Origin: Myxococcota bacterium
GTDB taxonomy: Bacteria > Myxococcota_A > Polyangia > JAAYKL01
Direction of reading: 5' to 3'
Assembly: GCA_025453525.1 (NCBI GenBank)
Contig: JALOQD010000009.1
Coordinates: 1,710 to 34,152 of the forward strand
DNA: 32,443 nt
The translations under genes and the position numbers were made by a program. Below the pieces are notes generated by a model that was given only the letters and a program-made list of their open reading frames with translations, ran no database searches and was not told the DNA's origin. Positions 1 to 8,179 of the stretch are shown piece by piece. How positions within the stretch are numbered: the first letter of the stretch is position 1; each line of letters starts with the position of its first letter.

Positions 1-1512
1 AGTGGAAAGCAGTGGGTGAGCGGCGTCCTCGAGGACCTGCCGGACGCTGTCCATGACGAGCACCTCCCCGAACCTGGCGATGCCCTGGAGCCGTGCGGTG
101 TTGTTCATCTCTCGACCAAAGGCCGTGAAATCCCCATTGGGTCCAAAGGTGCCCACCGTGGCCTTGCCAAAATTGACGCCTGTTGCCACACCGAGGCCTG
201 GGACGACGCTGCTGGACCGGATCCTTTCGATGAGAGGCAGGCCGGCCAGTGCAGTTGTGTAGTCGTTTATCTCGATAGCCGCCTCGACTGCCGCGGCTGC
301 GATGTCCGGGCCGCCGAGGTCGTCGAACGGCGTGCCGAACAGGCCGATGACGCAGTCGCCCACCATTTTGTCGAAGACGCCGCCATGGCGATGCAGGATG
401 CGCACAGCGCCCTCGGACCAGAAGTTGACGAGCTCGCCCACCTCTTCTGGTCCACTGAGAACCTGTTCGCTGATTTTGGTAAAGGAGACAATATCCGTAT
501 AAAGGAACGCGATGTCTCGGACTCGCGAATGAAGGAACCTCTCATAGTAGTCGGAGAAGGACAACAAACGCGACACCACCTCGGGGGAAAAGAACGCTTC
601 GAGATAGCGCCGGTCCTTGTGGTAATCGACGAGCCTCTGGCCAAAGACTTCGGCAAAGTGCTGGAGCAGATCATTGCCGCCGCACGTCGAGAGGCGCGTC
701 GATCCAACGGCCACGACGAGCCCTTGCTCCACAGGCTCCGACAATCCCGACGGAATGACCGCCGCTGCCTTTGCTTCGCCAGCCATTCCGGTGCCTCGCA
801 ACACGTCATCGAGGCTCAACGGGTTCGACGAGGCGCACATCTCGCCCAAAGGCGTTGCGTCCCCAGGCATTGCGCGCTGTGCGAGCCGGCCCTGCTCGTA
901 TAATCTGCAGCACCGCCGCATGGCCTTCCCAGAGTGTTCGCAAAAGACGATGGCCAGCGATGAGGCGCCAAGCTCTTTCGAGAGGTAGGCGGCGGTCTCG
1001 TCCAACGCGGCGTCGAGAACATGGCCCTTGAGCCTGCGGCTCACCTCGATGACCTGATCGTGGCGAATGGCGGCGCGGCGATACTCGAACAAGAGATTGT
1101 CGAGCTCCTGTCCCGCCACCTCGAGGAGCACGGCTGGGCCAGGCTCGCCAGGGTCGCTTTCGAACGCTCCGGCCAGCCAGCCGATGATTTCGTCGTGCAG
1201 CACGAGGGGCACCTGCGCAATACCGGGCCGAGTGTCGACCCCGTGAGCGACGAGGTGCGCGCGCAACTCCTCCTGCTGCTGCCCGTAGCTCCAAAGCTCG
1301 TTGGCGCCGTTAGGGCGAGTCAGGGCAACGGCCAGGCCGACGGCGTTGAGCTCGCCCAATAGCCATGGAGCCACTGCACACAGGGTTTGCTCCGCGGTGC
1401 AACCGTTCTGTTGGGCTGCTTCGAGCTTGAGGTCGAGGCCGTGAGCGAGACGAAACGCGCGCTCCGCAGCCGTGCCTCGCAAGGACAATAGGTCGAGAGG
1501 TGGGGTCATCAT
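1..1512 (-). CDS. Class III adenylate cyclase with N-terminal GAF-like region (3' end beyond window)
   Basis: Makes a cyclic nucleotide, most likely cAMP from ATP, in the cytoplasm. The frame is open from ATG 1512 to base 1 (504 codons), so the C-terminus is missing. The last ~175 residues are a class III cyclase domain. The metal-binding Asp340 lies in FLYTDIVSFTK and the second, Asp386, in MVGDCVIGLFG. The adenine-contact Lys346 and the Asp of GDFTAFG match adenylate rather than guanylate cyclases, and the Asn/Arg transition-state pair lies in REMNNTARLQ. The first ~290 residues read as one or two divergent GAF-type sensor domains, followed by the FFSPEVVSRLL linker often seen before such cyclases. 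No membrane segment is visible. A second ATG sits at 1509; GAGG six bases before 1512 favours the upstream one. It diverges from the glycosyltransferase. Confidence 0.88.
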   Translation of the reverse strand, partial: MMTPPLDLLSLRGTAAERAFRLAHGLDLKLEAAQQNGCTAEQTLCAVAPWLLGELNAVGLAVALTRPNGANELWSYGQQQEELRAHLVAHGVDTRPGIAQVPLVLHDEIIGWLAGAFESDPGEPGPAVLLEVAGQELDNLLFEYRRAAIRHDQVIEVSRRLKGHVLDAALDETAAYLSKELGASSLAIVFCEHSGKAMRRCCRLYEQGRLAQRAMPGDATPLGEMCASSNPLSLDDVLRGTGMAGEAKAAAVIPSGLSEPVEQGLVVAVGSTRLSTCGGNDLLQHFAEVFGQRLVDYHKDRRYLEAFFSPEVVSRLLSFSDYYERFLHSRVRDIAFLYTDIVSFTKISEQVLSGPEEVGELVNFWSEGAVRILHRHGGVFDKMVGDCVIGLFGTPFDDLGGPDIAAAAVEAAIEINDYTTALAGLPLIERIRSSSVVPGLGVATGVNFGKATVGTFGPNGDFTAFGREMNNTARLQGIARFGEVLVMDSVRQVLEDAAHPLLST

Positions 1513-1571
1513 CGCATGCCTCGTCGATCATTTCTGCTCTGTTCAAACAAGAAGAAACGGTAGCACGTTTA

Positions 1572-1600
1572 CTGACCTCGCCCATGGGGAGCGCTATAGT
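1572..1600 (+). promoter_or_regulatory. Candidate sigma70-type promoter for the glycosyltransferase gene
   Basis: CTGACC (1572-1577), a 17-base spacer, then TATAGT (1595-1600), about 58 bases before the start at 1659. It lies in the 146-base divergent gap between the cyclase and the glycosyltransferase. Matches are 4/6 and 5/6 to the consensus. The promoter rules of this organism are not known, so this is only a candidate. Confidence 0.35.
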
Positions 1601-1658
1601 GCGTTTTCGAGGCTGCTGGTCGAGACCAAAGCCGCGCTTCCTAAAAAAAGAGGAGCCC

Positions 1659-2408
1659 ATGCCCAACCTTTCACTTTCCATCGCGCTTTTGGCTTACAAC
1701 GAGGAACGCAGCCTGGCCGGCGTGATCGAGGAGACGCTCGCGTTCTGCCGCGAGCGCCTTGAGGACTACGAGATTATTGTGGTCGACGACGGTTCCACAG
1801 ACGGCACCGCCTCTGTGGCGAGGAGTTATGCCGAGCAGTATCCACAGGTGCGACTCGTCCAGCATGAACGCAACTACGGAATGGGCCGCGGGATCCGCAC
1901 TGGCATTCAACGAGCGACCAAAGATTTCTTCCTATTCAACGCCGCCGACGGCCAGATCCCAGCGACCGAGATCGGTAAACTGCTGCCCTTGCTCGACCGA
2001 GCAGACATCGCCTTGTCGGTTTACGAAAATCGCCGGGAAACGCTCGCCAGACAAGTGACGAGTCGAGCGTTCCGACTCTACCTGCGCATCGTCGCAGACG
2101 TTCGCTTTGAGCTCGAGGGTCTGTACATATTCCCGTCGAAACCGGCCAAAGCCATCGAACCCCTGATCTTGGCCAATAGCTTTTTCTTCAGCTTCGAGTT
2201 GGTGCAGCGGGGTCTGGAGCGAGGTTTGACCGTGGCTGGCACGCAGCTCCGCTGTCAGCCTCGCGAACAGGGAAAGTCCAAGGTCTTTATTCCCAGGCGG
2301 ATTCTCGAGGTGGGCCGCGAAGCCGCAGCCTACGGAATGCGCCGATGGTTCTACCTCGGCACCGATCCCCACGGCGGCCGCAAGGGCCCCCCCTACGGAG
2401 CTGCTTGA
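1659..2408 (+). CDS. Family 2 glycosyltransferase, DPM1-like
   Basis: A 249-residue GT-A fold transferase, likely cytoplasmic or membrane-peripheral, moving a sugar from a nucleotide donor to a lipid or glycan acceptor. It shows SIALLAYNEE at the N-terminus and the nucleotide-binding DDGSTDGT at residues 43-50. AADGQIP at 95-101 stands where polyprenyl-phosphate sugar transferases have DADxQ. There is no C-terminal membrane domain, as in single-domain dolichol-phosphate-mannose synthases. The start at 1659 is chosen because AGAGGAG sits just upstream; the frame stays open further upstream without a better signal. The replacement of the first Asp of the DxD-like motif is slightly unusual. Donor and acceptor cannot be told. 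It overlaps the glycerate kinase start, so the two are probably co-transcribed. Confidence 0.85.
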   Translation: MPNLSLSIALLAYNEERSLAGVIEETLAFCRERLEDYEIIVVDDGSTDGTASVARSYAEQYPQVRLVQHERNYGMGRGIRTGIQRATKDFFLFNAADGQIPATEIGKLLPLLDRADIALSVYENRRETLARQVTSRAFRLYLRIVADVRFELEGLYIFPSKPAKAIEPLILANSFFFSFELVQRGLERGLTVAGTQLRCQPREQGKSKVFIPRRILEVGREAAAYGMRRWFYLGTDPHGGRKGPPYGAA

Positions 2409-3730
2409 CGCCTTTTCCTGCCCTGAATTGCCCCGACCTCGAGGAACAGCGGCGCCAGCTGCTTGCCCGGCTGGTGGACTTCGCCATCGAAGCCGCGGAC
2501 CCGGCCGCTGCTGTTGCCCGTGGTTTGTGCGCCGATGAGCTCGAAACCAGCGGAAGAACGGTTCTCATCGCCGCGGGAAAGGCGGCCATCCCCATGGCCG
2601 GCTCTGTCCTGGAGGTGCTCGGGTCACGTTTGACGCAAGGAGTGGTCGTGTTTCCGTGCGCCATTGCGCCGCCAAAGAGCGGCGGGTCGCGCCTCAGGTT
2701 CGTTCCAGGCAGCCACCCAGTGCCCGACGAACACAGCGTGGCCGCGGCCAAGGCCGTGGCAGAGGCCGTGACCTCTCTTCGGACCGCTGACAGGCTTGTT
2801 CTGGCTCTGTCCGGCGGCGCCACGAGCCTGCTCGCCGCGCCCAGGCCAGGGCTCCAACTGGCCGACATCGTCGAGCTCAACAAAAGGTTGCTGCGGTGCG
2901 GCGCCTCCATTGAACAGATGAATTGCGTCAGGCGCCATGTCCTCTCCCTCGGCGGTGGAGGCCTTGCACAGCTCGCCGCGCCTTCCCAGGGAATCGCCTT
3001 GCTGCTCTCGGATGTCGTTGGCGATGATCCCGCGGTCATCGGTTCTGGACCGCTCTGCGCTGATCCCACGACCTTCTCGGACGCTCTCGAGGTGCTGCGA
3101 AAGCTCGACCTCGCCCGCGCGCTGCCCGCGGTGCAGGATTTTCTCGAGCGCGGCAGCCGAGGGGAAATCCCCGAGACGTTGAAGCCGGGTTCAGCGCTAT
3201 CTGCCCAATTCGAACATCGCCTGGTCGGAAGCGGACCCATGGCAGCTTCGGCTGTGGCGAAGCGGGCCGGGCAGCTCGGCCTTGTCGCACGCGTAGATCC
3301 ACGGCCTCTCGTCGGAGACGTAGAGCAGGCCGCAGAGCGCGTGGCGGCCATGGCGCGGGTCATGAGCCAAGACGACACTGCTCGCCCTGCTGTGCACATC
3401 CTCGCGGGAGAAACCACGGTTTCCGTCACTGGAAGTGGAAAGGGGGGCCGCAACCAGGAGCTCGCCCTGCGCGCCGCGGTTCATCTGGCAGGGCTTTCCG
3501 ACGTCGCGGTTCTCACGCTTGCCACAGACGGGGTCGATGGCCAGTGCGACGCTGCTGGCGCGGCCGTCACTGGAAGCACCGTCGAAAGAGCCATGCGCCT
3601 GGGCATCGACCTTGGGGCGAGCCTCGCCAATAACGATTCCAACGTTGCCCTCAAGGCCCTTGATTGCCTGCTGTGCACAGGCCCAACGCAAACAAATGTC
3701 GCGGATCTCGCGTTCATCGCGCGCTGGTAA
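2405..3730 (+). CDS. Glycerate 2-kinase, MOFRL family
   Basis: Predicted to phosphorylate D-glycerate to 2-phosphoglycerate with ATP in the cytoplasm, feeding glyoxylate/serine carbon into lower glycolysis. Family landmarks are present in order: AGKAAIPMAG, GSHPVPDEHS, the glycine-rich LALSGGATSLL, LSDVVGDDPAVIGSGP, and in the C-terminal MOFRL part GETTVSVTGSGKGGRNQELA, TDGVDGQCDAAGA and CTGPTQTNVADL. The length of about 441 residues is normal. The only in-frame ATG (2345) lies deep in the preceding gene. TTG at 2405 overlaps the stop of that gene and follows CGGAG, so translational coupling from TTG is the likeliest start. It converges on the radical SAM gene, 36 bases away. Confidence 0.9.
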   Translation: MTPFPALNCPDLEEQRRQLLARLVDFAIEAADPAAAVARGLCADELETSGRTVLIAAGKAAIPMAGSVLEVLGSRLTQGVVVFPCAIAPPKSGGSRLRFVPGSHPVPDEHSVAAAKAVAEAVTSLRTADRLVLALSGGATSLLAAPRPGLQLADIVELNKRLLRCGASIEQMNCVRRHVLSLGGGGLAQLAAPSQGIALLLSDVVGDDPAVIGSGPLCADPTTFSDALEVLRKLDLARALPAVQDFLERGSRGEIPETLKPGSALSAQFEHRLVGSGPMAASAVAKRAGQLGLVARVDPRPLVGDVEQAAERVAAMARVMSQDDTARPAVHILAGETTVSVTGSGKGGRNQELALRAAVHLAGLSDVAVLTLATDGVDGQCDAAGAAVTGSTVERAMRLGIDLGASLANNDSNVALKALDCLLCTGPTQTNVADLAFIARW

Positions 3731-3766
3731 CGTCGAATCTCACGTGTGGAACAGCGCAGACAGGCA

Positions 3767-5215
3767 CTACGGAAGGTCGGGGTCCGGGGGCTCTGGGCTT
3801 CCGTATTCGAGCACGTTGGTGTCGGTGTCCGAGATGCCGTACTCGGGCTGAGGATCGGTGTTTGTGTCTGGCATGCCGTATTTTTCGACATTGGTGTCGA
3901 CATTGGTGTCGGTGTCTGGGATGCCGTACTCGGTCTGGGGATCGGTGCTCGTGTCTGGCATGCCGTATTTTTCGACATTGGTGTCGGTGTCTGGGATGCC
4001 GTACTCGGGCTGAGCATCGGTGCTCGTGTCAGTGGTGGTGTCTGTGGGCTTGGGATTCGGATCGTCTGACTCTGGGCAACCGGTCCCTAGGCCTACGAGG
4101 GTTCCAGCGAGCAGGGCCGCGGCTGCGGCGTGACCGACCTTGTGATGAGCTGGCGCGTCCTCGCAGGCGATGCGGTATAGGCACTGGGTGTACTCGCCGA
4201 GCTGGCCAGAGGCGACCCGTTTGCCCAGGCATCCGCCGCGACACACGGTGGCGTGCTTGCACTGCTGGCAAAAGCCGCGCAGCTGCTCGATGCTCCACTT
4301 TCGATTGTAGGCAAAGGCGTTTGGGTCGTTCCAGATGTCCGCGAGCGGCCTCTGGCGTACGTTGCCCTCCACGTAGTCCTTCCCCTCTTCGTTGTAGCCG
4401 GCCATGATGGAGAGGCAGCCCTTGACGTTGCCGTTGGACTCGATGCCGATGACGCGCACACCGGCGCCGCAGCCGCCGAACGCGGCCTTCTTGCGTCCGT
4501 TGTGCACGCTGCTGCGCAGTGCCACCTCGTGCTGACCGTAGTAACCGATGGAGTCGGCGATATCGACGCGCATGCGGCCGCGCCGGACGATGTCCGCGAG
4601 AATGCTCTCGAGGGCTGGGAGGCTCCGTTTGTCCAGATGAAGATCTGGATGCTCCCGCAGGTTGCCCATGTCAGAGCCGAGCTGCACCTGCCAGGCAAAG
4701 GCGCCGTGGTTGGCGAGCAGCTCGTACATGTCGCCGAGCTGCCTGAGGTTGAGGGAGTTGATAAAGGTGACGCTGGCCCAGGGCAGGCCTGCCGCGACGC
4801 TGGCGTCCATGGCCCGTATGATGTGCTCGAAATGGCCGACCTTGCCGCGCACCCGGTCGTGCACCTCCCGCAGGCCGTCGAGGCTGAAGCCCACGGCGGC
4901 CAGACCCGCATCCCTGGCGGCCTTGGCGTTTTCGACGTTCCAGAGCAGTGCGTTGGTGATGAGCCCGACGCGCATGCCGGCTTTTTTTGCGCCGGCGATG
5001 AGCTCCAGCCAGTCCGGGCGCATGGTGGGCTCTCCGCCTGAGATGGTCACTCGCTCGCAGCCGATGCCAGCGAGCTCCTCGAACACGCGCAAGCTCTCTG
5101 CGGTCGATAGCTCGTCGCCGCGCGCCTTGCCCGCCCTCGAGCCGCAGTGCTGGCAGCGCAGGTTGCACGCCAGGGTCGCTTCGAACACGCAATTCTTCGG
5201 GGTGTAGGTCGGCAT
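3767..5215 (-). CDS. Radical SAM/SPASM protein with fused lipobox-like segment and YG-repeat tail
   Basis: A predicted peptide-modifying radical SAM enzyme of 482 residues. The [4Fe-4S]/SAM motif is Cys17-x3-Cys21-x2-Cys24, with SGGEP at 59-63. A full seven-Cys SPASM domain follows: Cys249, Gly262-x4-Cys267, Cys316-x2-Cys319-x5-Cys325-x3-Cys329, and Cys345. After it comes a hydrophobic Ala/Leu/Gly stretch (363-379) ending in GLGTGC (Cys380), which resembles a lipoprotein signal but is internal. A Pro/Asp/Thr tail follows with six YG motifs (405, 417, 430, 446, 459, 471), mostly YGIP or YGMP. The tail looks like a modification substrate carried by the enzyme itself (inference). ATG 5215 is preferred because AGGAGG lies before it; ATG 5239 is an alternative adding eight residues. 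Confidence 0.85.
   Translation of the reverse strand: MPTYTPKNCVFEATLACNLRCQHCGSRAGKARGDELSTAESLRVFEELAGIGCERVTISGGEPTMRPDWLELIAGAKKAGMRVGLITNALLWNVENAKAARDAGLAAVGFSLDGLREVHDRVRGKVGHFEHIIRAMDASVAAGLPWASVTFINSLNLRQLGDMYELLANHGAFAWQVQLGSDMGNLREHPDLHLDKRSLPALESILADIVRRGRMRVDIADSIGYYGQHEVALRSSVHNGRKKAAFGGCGAGVRVIGIESNGNVKGCLSIMAGYNEEGKDYVEGNVRQRPLADIWNDPNAFAYNRKWSIEQLRGFCQQCKHATVCRGGCLGKRVASGQLGEYTQCLYRIACEDAPAHHKVGHAAAAALLAGTLVGLGTGCPESDDPNPKPTDTTTDTSTDAQPEYGIPDTDTNVEKYGMPDTSTDPQTEYGIPDTDTNVDTNVEKYGMPDTNTDPQPEYGISDTDTNVLEYGSPEPPDPDLP
3794..4006 (-). repeat. In-frame repeats encoding the YG-motif tail
   Basis: Imperfect direct repeats in the 3' end of the radical SAM gene. Two units encode residues 404-427 and 429-456, each with one YGIPDTDTNV half and one YGMPD half. 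The second unit carries an extra DTNV, an in-frame 12-base duplication. A partial third unit reads EYGISDTDTNV and is followed by LEYGSP. The DNA is nearly identical between units, so the tail has grown or shrunk by recent duplication. Confidence 0.9.
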
Positions 5216-5264
5216 CGTCGGTTCTCCTCCTTGACTCATGCTTTCTTCAACAATGTGCCCTGGT

Positions 5265-5284
5265 CCCCATTCCTTGAAATGGGG
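5265..5284. promoter_or_regulatory. Inverted repeat upstream of the radical SAM gene
   Basis: CCCCATT, six bases, AATGGGG: a perfect 7-bp inverted repeat 50 bases before the radical SAM start, in the divergent gap shared with glycogen phosphorylase. It could be an operator or an RNA hairpin in the radical SAM leader. There is no T-run, so a terminator is unlikely. Confidence 0.35.
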
Positions 5285-5359
5285 AATTCGCTGACTGCTC
5301 TTTGGATGCGGTGATGAGTTTAGCTCCGATTTTCTATTCGCTCAGAAAAAAACGCCGGT

Positions 5360-5388
5360 TTGACGCTCGAGGAGAGCGGCAGAACAAT
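5360..5388 (+). promoter_or_regulatory. Candidate sigma70-type promoter for glycogen phosphorylase
   Basis: TTGACG (5360-5365), 17 bases, AACAAT (5383-5388). Matches are 5/6 and 4/6 with ideal spacing, about 80 bases before the glgP start. The surroundings are A+T-rich compared with the flanking genes. Confidence 0.4.
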
Positions 5389-5469
5389 TAGGAACGTTTC
5401 GAAGTTTATTTTTGTAGGAAAAACCTGCGCGGTTTCGTGCGTGGTCCGCGCAAAAGCACTGGAGGGCTC

Positions 5470-7989
5470 ATGAACGTTCACCCCAAGAGTTGGCGTAAGC
5501 TGACCCAGCGCGATCTGGGCCTGGACGAGGCTGCTATCGAACAAAGCTTTAGCGGCCATGTGGAGTACACCCTGGGCAAGGACGAGTTCTCAGTGACGCT
5601 GCAGGACTTTTTCAGCGCCTTGGCTTTCACCATGCGCGACCGCTTGCTCGATCGTTGGAACAAAACCCAGCAAAAATACTACAAGCATGAAGACAAGCGC
5701 GTCTACTACCTGTCCATGGAGTTCCTCGTGGGAAGACTCTTGGACAGCGCCATGATCAGCCTGGGGATTCGCGAGGAGGTCAAGAAGGTTTTAGCTCAGT
5801 ACGACCTCGACTTGGGTACCCTCATCGAGCAGGAATGGGACGCAGCTCTGGGCAATGGCGGGCTCGGGAGGCTCGCGGCGTGTTTCCTCGACTCCATGGC
5901 CACGCTCGGTCTGCCGGCCATGGGCTGTGGCCTGCGATACGAGTACGGTATTTTTAGACAGATCATCCAGAACGGCGAGCAGATGGAGCGGCCAGACAAT
6001 TGGCTGCGGTACGGCTGCCCGTGGGAGCTGCCGAGGCCTGAGTTCATCTTTCCGGTGCGGTTCTACGGACGCGTGCTGTGTCGGCGCGATTTTTCTGGCC
6101 GCGAGATATTCGATTGGGTCGACGCGCAGGAAGTTGTGGCCATGGCGTACGACGTGCCGGTGCCGGGCTTTGGCAACCAGACGGTCAATACTCTGCGCCT
6201 GTGGTCTGGCAAGGCTTCCCGCGAGTTCGATTTCGCCAATTTCAACCGCGGCGACTACATCAAAGCCGTGGAGGACAAGAACGCCTCAGAGAATATCTCG
6301 AGGGTTCTCTACCCCAACGACAAAACGCGCGCTGGTCAAGAGCTGAGGCTCAAGCAGGAGTATTTCCTCGTCTCGGCTACGCTCCAGGATGCGTTGCGGC
6401 GACATCTCAAGACGCACGAGCGCCTCTCGAATCTCCACGAGAAAGCGGTCTTCCAGCTCAACGACACCCACCCGGCCCTCGCTGTCGTGGAGCTATTGCG
6501 CCTGCTCATGGACGAACACGGTATGGGTTGGGACGAGGCCTGGACAGTGACGAGCCATTGCATGGCCTACACCAACCACACGGTGTTGCCCGAGGCTCTC
6601 GAGCAATGGCCTGTGGAGATCTTGAGCCACCTTCTGCCCAGGCATATGCAGATTCTGTTCGAGCTCAATCACCGCTTTCTGGAAGAAGTGCGAAGCCGTT
6701 TTCCGGGCGATGAGGCCAAGGTACAGCGCATGTCCCTCATTCAGGAAGGAGATGGGCGCAAGGTGCGCATGGCCAACCTCGCCGTGCTCGGCAGCTTTTC
6801 GGTCAATGGCGTCTCGAGGTTGCATAGCGACATCGTGCGCGACAGGCTCTTGCGCGATTTTTCCGAAATGTGGCCTGACAAATTCAACAACAAGACCAAC
6901 GGCATTACGCCGCGGCGCTGGTTGCTCGAGTGCAATAACGGCCTAGCCTCCCTGTTGTCCGAGGTCGCGCCGGGATGGCCGCGGGATCTGCGCCAGCTCG
7001 AGAAGGTCGCGCCGCTTTCCAGCGATTCCTCGTTCCAGGAGAAGTTCCGGGCGGTCAAGCGGCGCAACAAGGAACTCCTTGCCACTTACGTTGTTCGAAA
7101 TTTGGGAATCCGGATCGACCCAGAGACGCTGTTCGACGTGCAGGCCAAGCGCATCCACGAGTACAAGCGCCAGCACATGAACGCTCTCCATGTGCTGCGG
7201 CTCTATCTCGATATCAAGGCCGGGGTTGCAGCAGACCGCGCACCGCGCACGGTGTTCTTCGCCGGCAAGGCAGCCCCAGGCTACGACGTGGCCAAGCGCA
7301 TTATTCGCTTGGTGCACGTTTTGGCAGACACCATCAACAACGACCCAGCGGTGAAGGGCCGGCTCAAGGTGGTGTTTCTGCCGAACTATTCTGTTTCTCT
7401 GGCTGAGGTTCTGATTCCTGCGGCGGATCTCTCGGAGCAGATTTCCACCGCCGGCATGGAGGCCTCAGGCACGGGCAACATGAAGTTCGCATTGAACGGC
7501 GCGCTGACCATCGGCACTCTGGACGGCGCCAACGTCGAGATCCGCGAGGCCGTTGGCGAGGAGAATTTCTTCCTCTTCGGTCTCACCGAGCCGCAGGTGG
7601 TGGAGCTTCGGCGTCAAGGTTACGACGCTCTGCGCTATTACAACGAGAATCCACAGCTCAAGGAGGCGGTGGATGCCGTGGCCATGGGGCATCTCTTGCC
7701 CAGCGACCCCAGCGCGTTTTGGCCCCTGGTGGACACGCTGCTTCTGCACAATGATCCCTTCTTGGTGCTCGCCGACTTCGACGCCTACCGGGAGTGCCAG
7801 CGCCGCGTGGACCAGGTGTTTCGAGATCAGCGCAGTTGGATGCGCATGGCTATCCAAAACGTGGCCCACATGGGGCGATTCTCGAGCGATGAGACCATCA
7901 AGGCCTATGCCCGCGGAATTTGGCAGGTCGAGCCTCTGCCGCAAGATGCGCCGTTCCCCAAGGGAGAGCTGCGCCGCGGCAAGCACTGA
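5470..7989 (+). CDS. glgP: Glycogen/starch phosphorylase
   Basis: Releases glucose-1-phosphate from the non-reducing ends of glycogen or maltodextrin using phosphate and pyridoxal phosphate, in the cytoplasm. At 839 residues it is full length for the GT35 family. Clear family blocks include YYLSMEFLVGRLL near the N-terminus, FQLNDTHPALAVVELLRLL, NKTNGITPRRWL, KRIHEYKRQHMN, and the cofactor block EASGTGNMKFALNGALTIG with the PLP lysine at Lys672. Nothing resembles the phospho-serine control segment of animal enzymes. The ATG at 5470 is preferred over the upstream in-frame start because TGGAGGG precedes it. It diverges from the radical SAM gene and is followed by a strong hairpin plus T-run, so it is probably transcribed alone. 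No other glycogen genes are in the window. Confidence 0.97.
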   Translation: MNVHPKSWRKLTQRDLGLDEAAIEQSFSGHVEYTLGKDEFSVTLQDFFSALAFTMRDRLLDRWNKTQQKYYKHEDKRVYYLSMEFLVGRLLDSAMISLGIREEVKKVLAQYDLDLGTLIEQEWDAALGNGGLGRLAACFLDSMATLGLPAMGCGLRYEYGIFRQIIQNGEQMERPDNWLRYGCPWELPRPEFIFPVRFYGRVLCRRDFSGREIFDWVDAQEVVAMAYDVPVPGFGNQTVNTLRLWSGKASREFDFANFNRGDYIKAVEDKNASENISRVLYPNDKTRAGQELRLKQEYFLVSATLQDALRRHLKTHERLSNLHEKAVFQLNDTHPALAVVELLRLLMDEHGMGWDEAWTVTSHCMAYTNHTVLPEALEQWPVEILSHLLPRHMQILFELNHRFLEEVRSRFPGDEAKVQRMSLIQEGDGRKVRMANLAVLGSFSVNGVSRLHSDIVRDRLLRDFSEMWPDKFNNKTNGITPRRWLLECNNGLASLLSEVAPGWPRDLRQLEKVAPLSSDSSFQEKFRAVKRRNKELLATYVVRNLGIRIDPETLFDVQAKRIHEYKRQHMNALHVLRLYLDIKAGVAADRAPRTVFFAGKAAPGYDVAKRIIRLVHVLADTINNDPAVKGRLKVVFLPNYSVSLAEVLIPAADLSEQISTAGMEASGTGNMKFALNGALTIGTLDGANVEIREAVGEENFFLFGLTEPQVVELRRQGYDALRYYNENPQLKEAVDAVAMGHLLPSDPSAFWPLVDTLLLHNDPFLVLADFDAYRECQRRVDQVFRDQRSWMRMAIQNVAHMGRFSSDETIKAYARGIWQVEPLPQDAPFPKGELRRGKH

Positions 7990-7997
7990 CTCTTTTT

Positions 7998-8089
7998 GGG
8001 GAAGATCCGACGGATCGGTCGGATCGGTCGGATCCGACTGGGGGAAGATCCGACGGATCGGTCGGATCGGTCGGATCCGACCGATCGAC
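7998..8089 (+). repeat. 9-bp repeat array 1 (between glgP and the four-helix-bundle gene)
   Basis: Two exact 41-bp copies (7998-8038 and 8041-8081) separated by TG. Each is built of the 9-mers GATCCGACG, GATCGGTCG, GATCGGTCG and GATCCGAC. Every 9-mer starts with GATC. The same unit recurs twice inside the next gene. The array is nearly self-complementary and can fold into hairpins. Confidence 0.95.
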
Positions 8090-8096
8090 TTTTTTT
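8065..8096 (+). terminator. Rho-independent terminator formed by the repeat array
   Basis: A perfect 22-base palindrome (8065-8086, half site GATCGGTCGGA) followed after three bases by seven T (8090-8096). It stands 75 bases past the glgP stop and 84 bases before the next start. The terminator stem is made of the 9-bp repeat units themselves. Confidence 0.7.
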
Positions 8097-8179
8097 CGCG
8101 CCCCAGGCCTTGGGAAAAAAATTGCAGCTCGGTGCAGTTTTTTGGCAACTTCTGGGATCTTTCGGCCGAGATACTCCCC

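Noticed and set aside
16-903. 295-codon plus-strand ORF
   Set aside because: Antisense shadow of the adenylate cyclase gene; the minus-strand frame has full catalytic motifs, this one has none.
2287-3453. 388-codon minus-strand ORF
   Set aside because: Antisense of glycerate kinase, without any recognisable domain.
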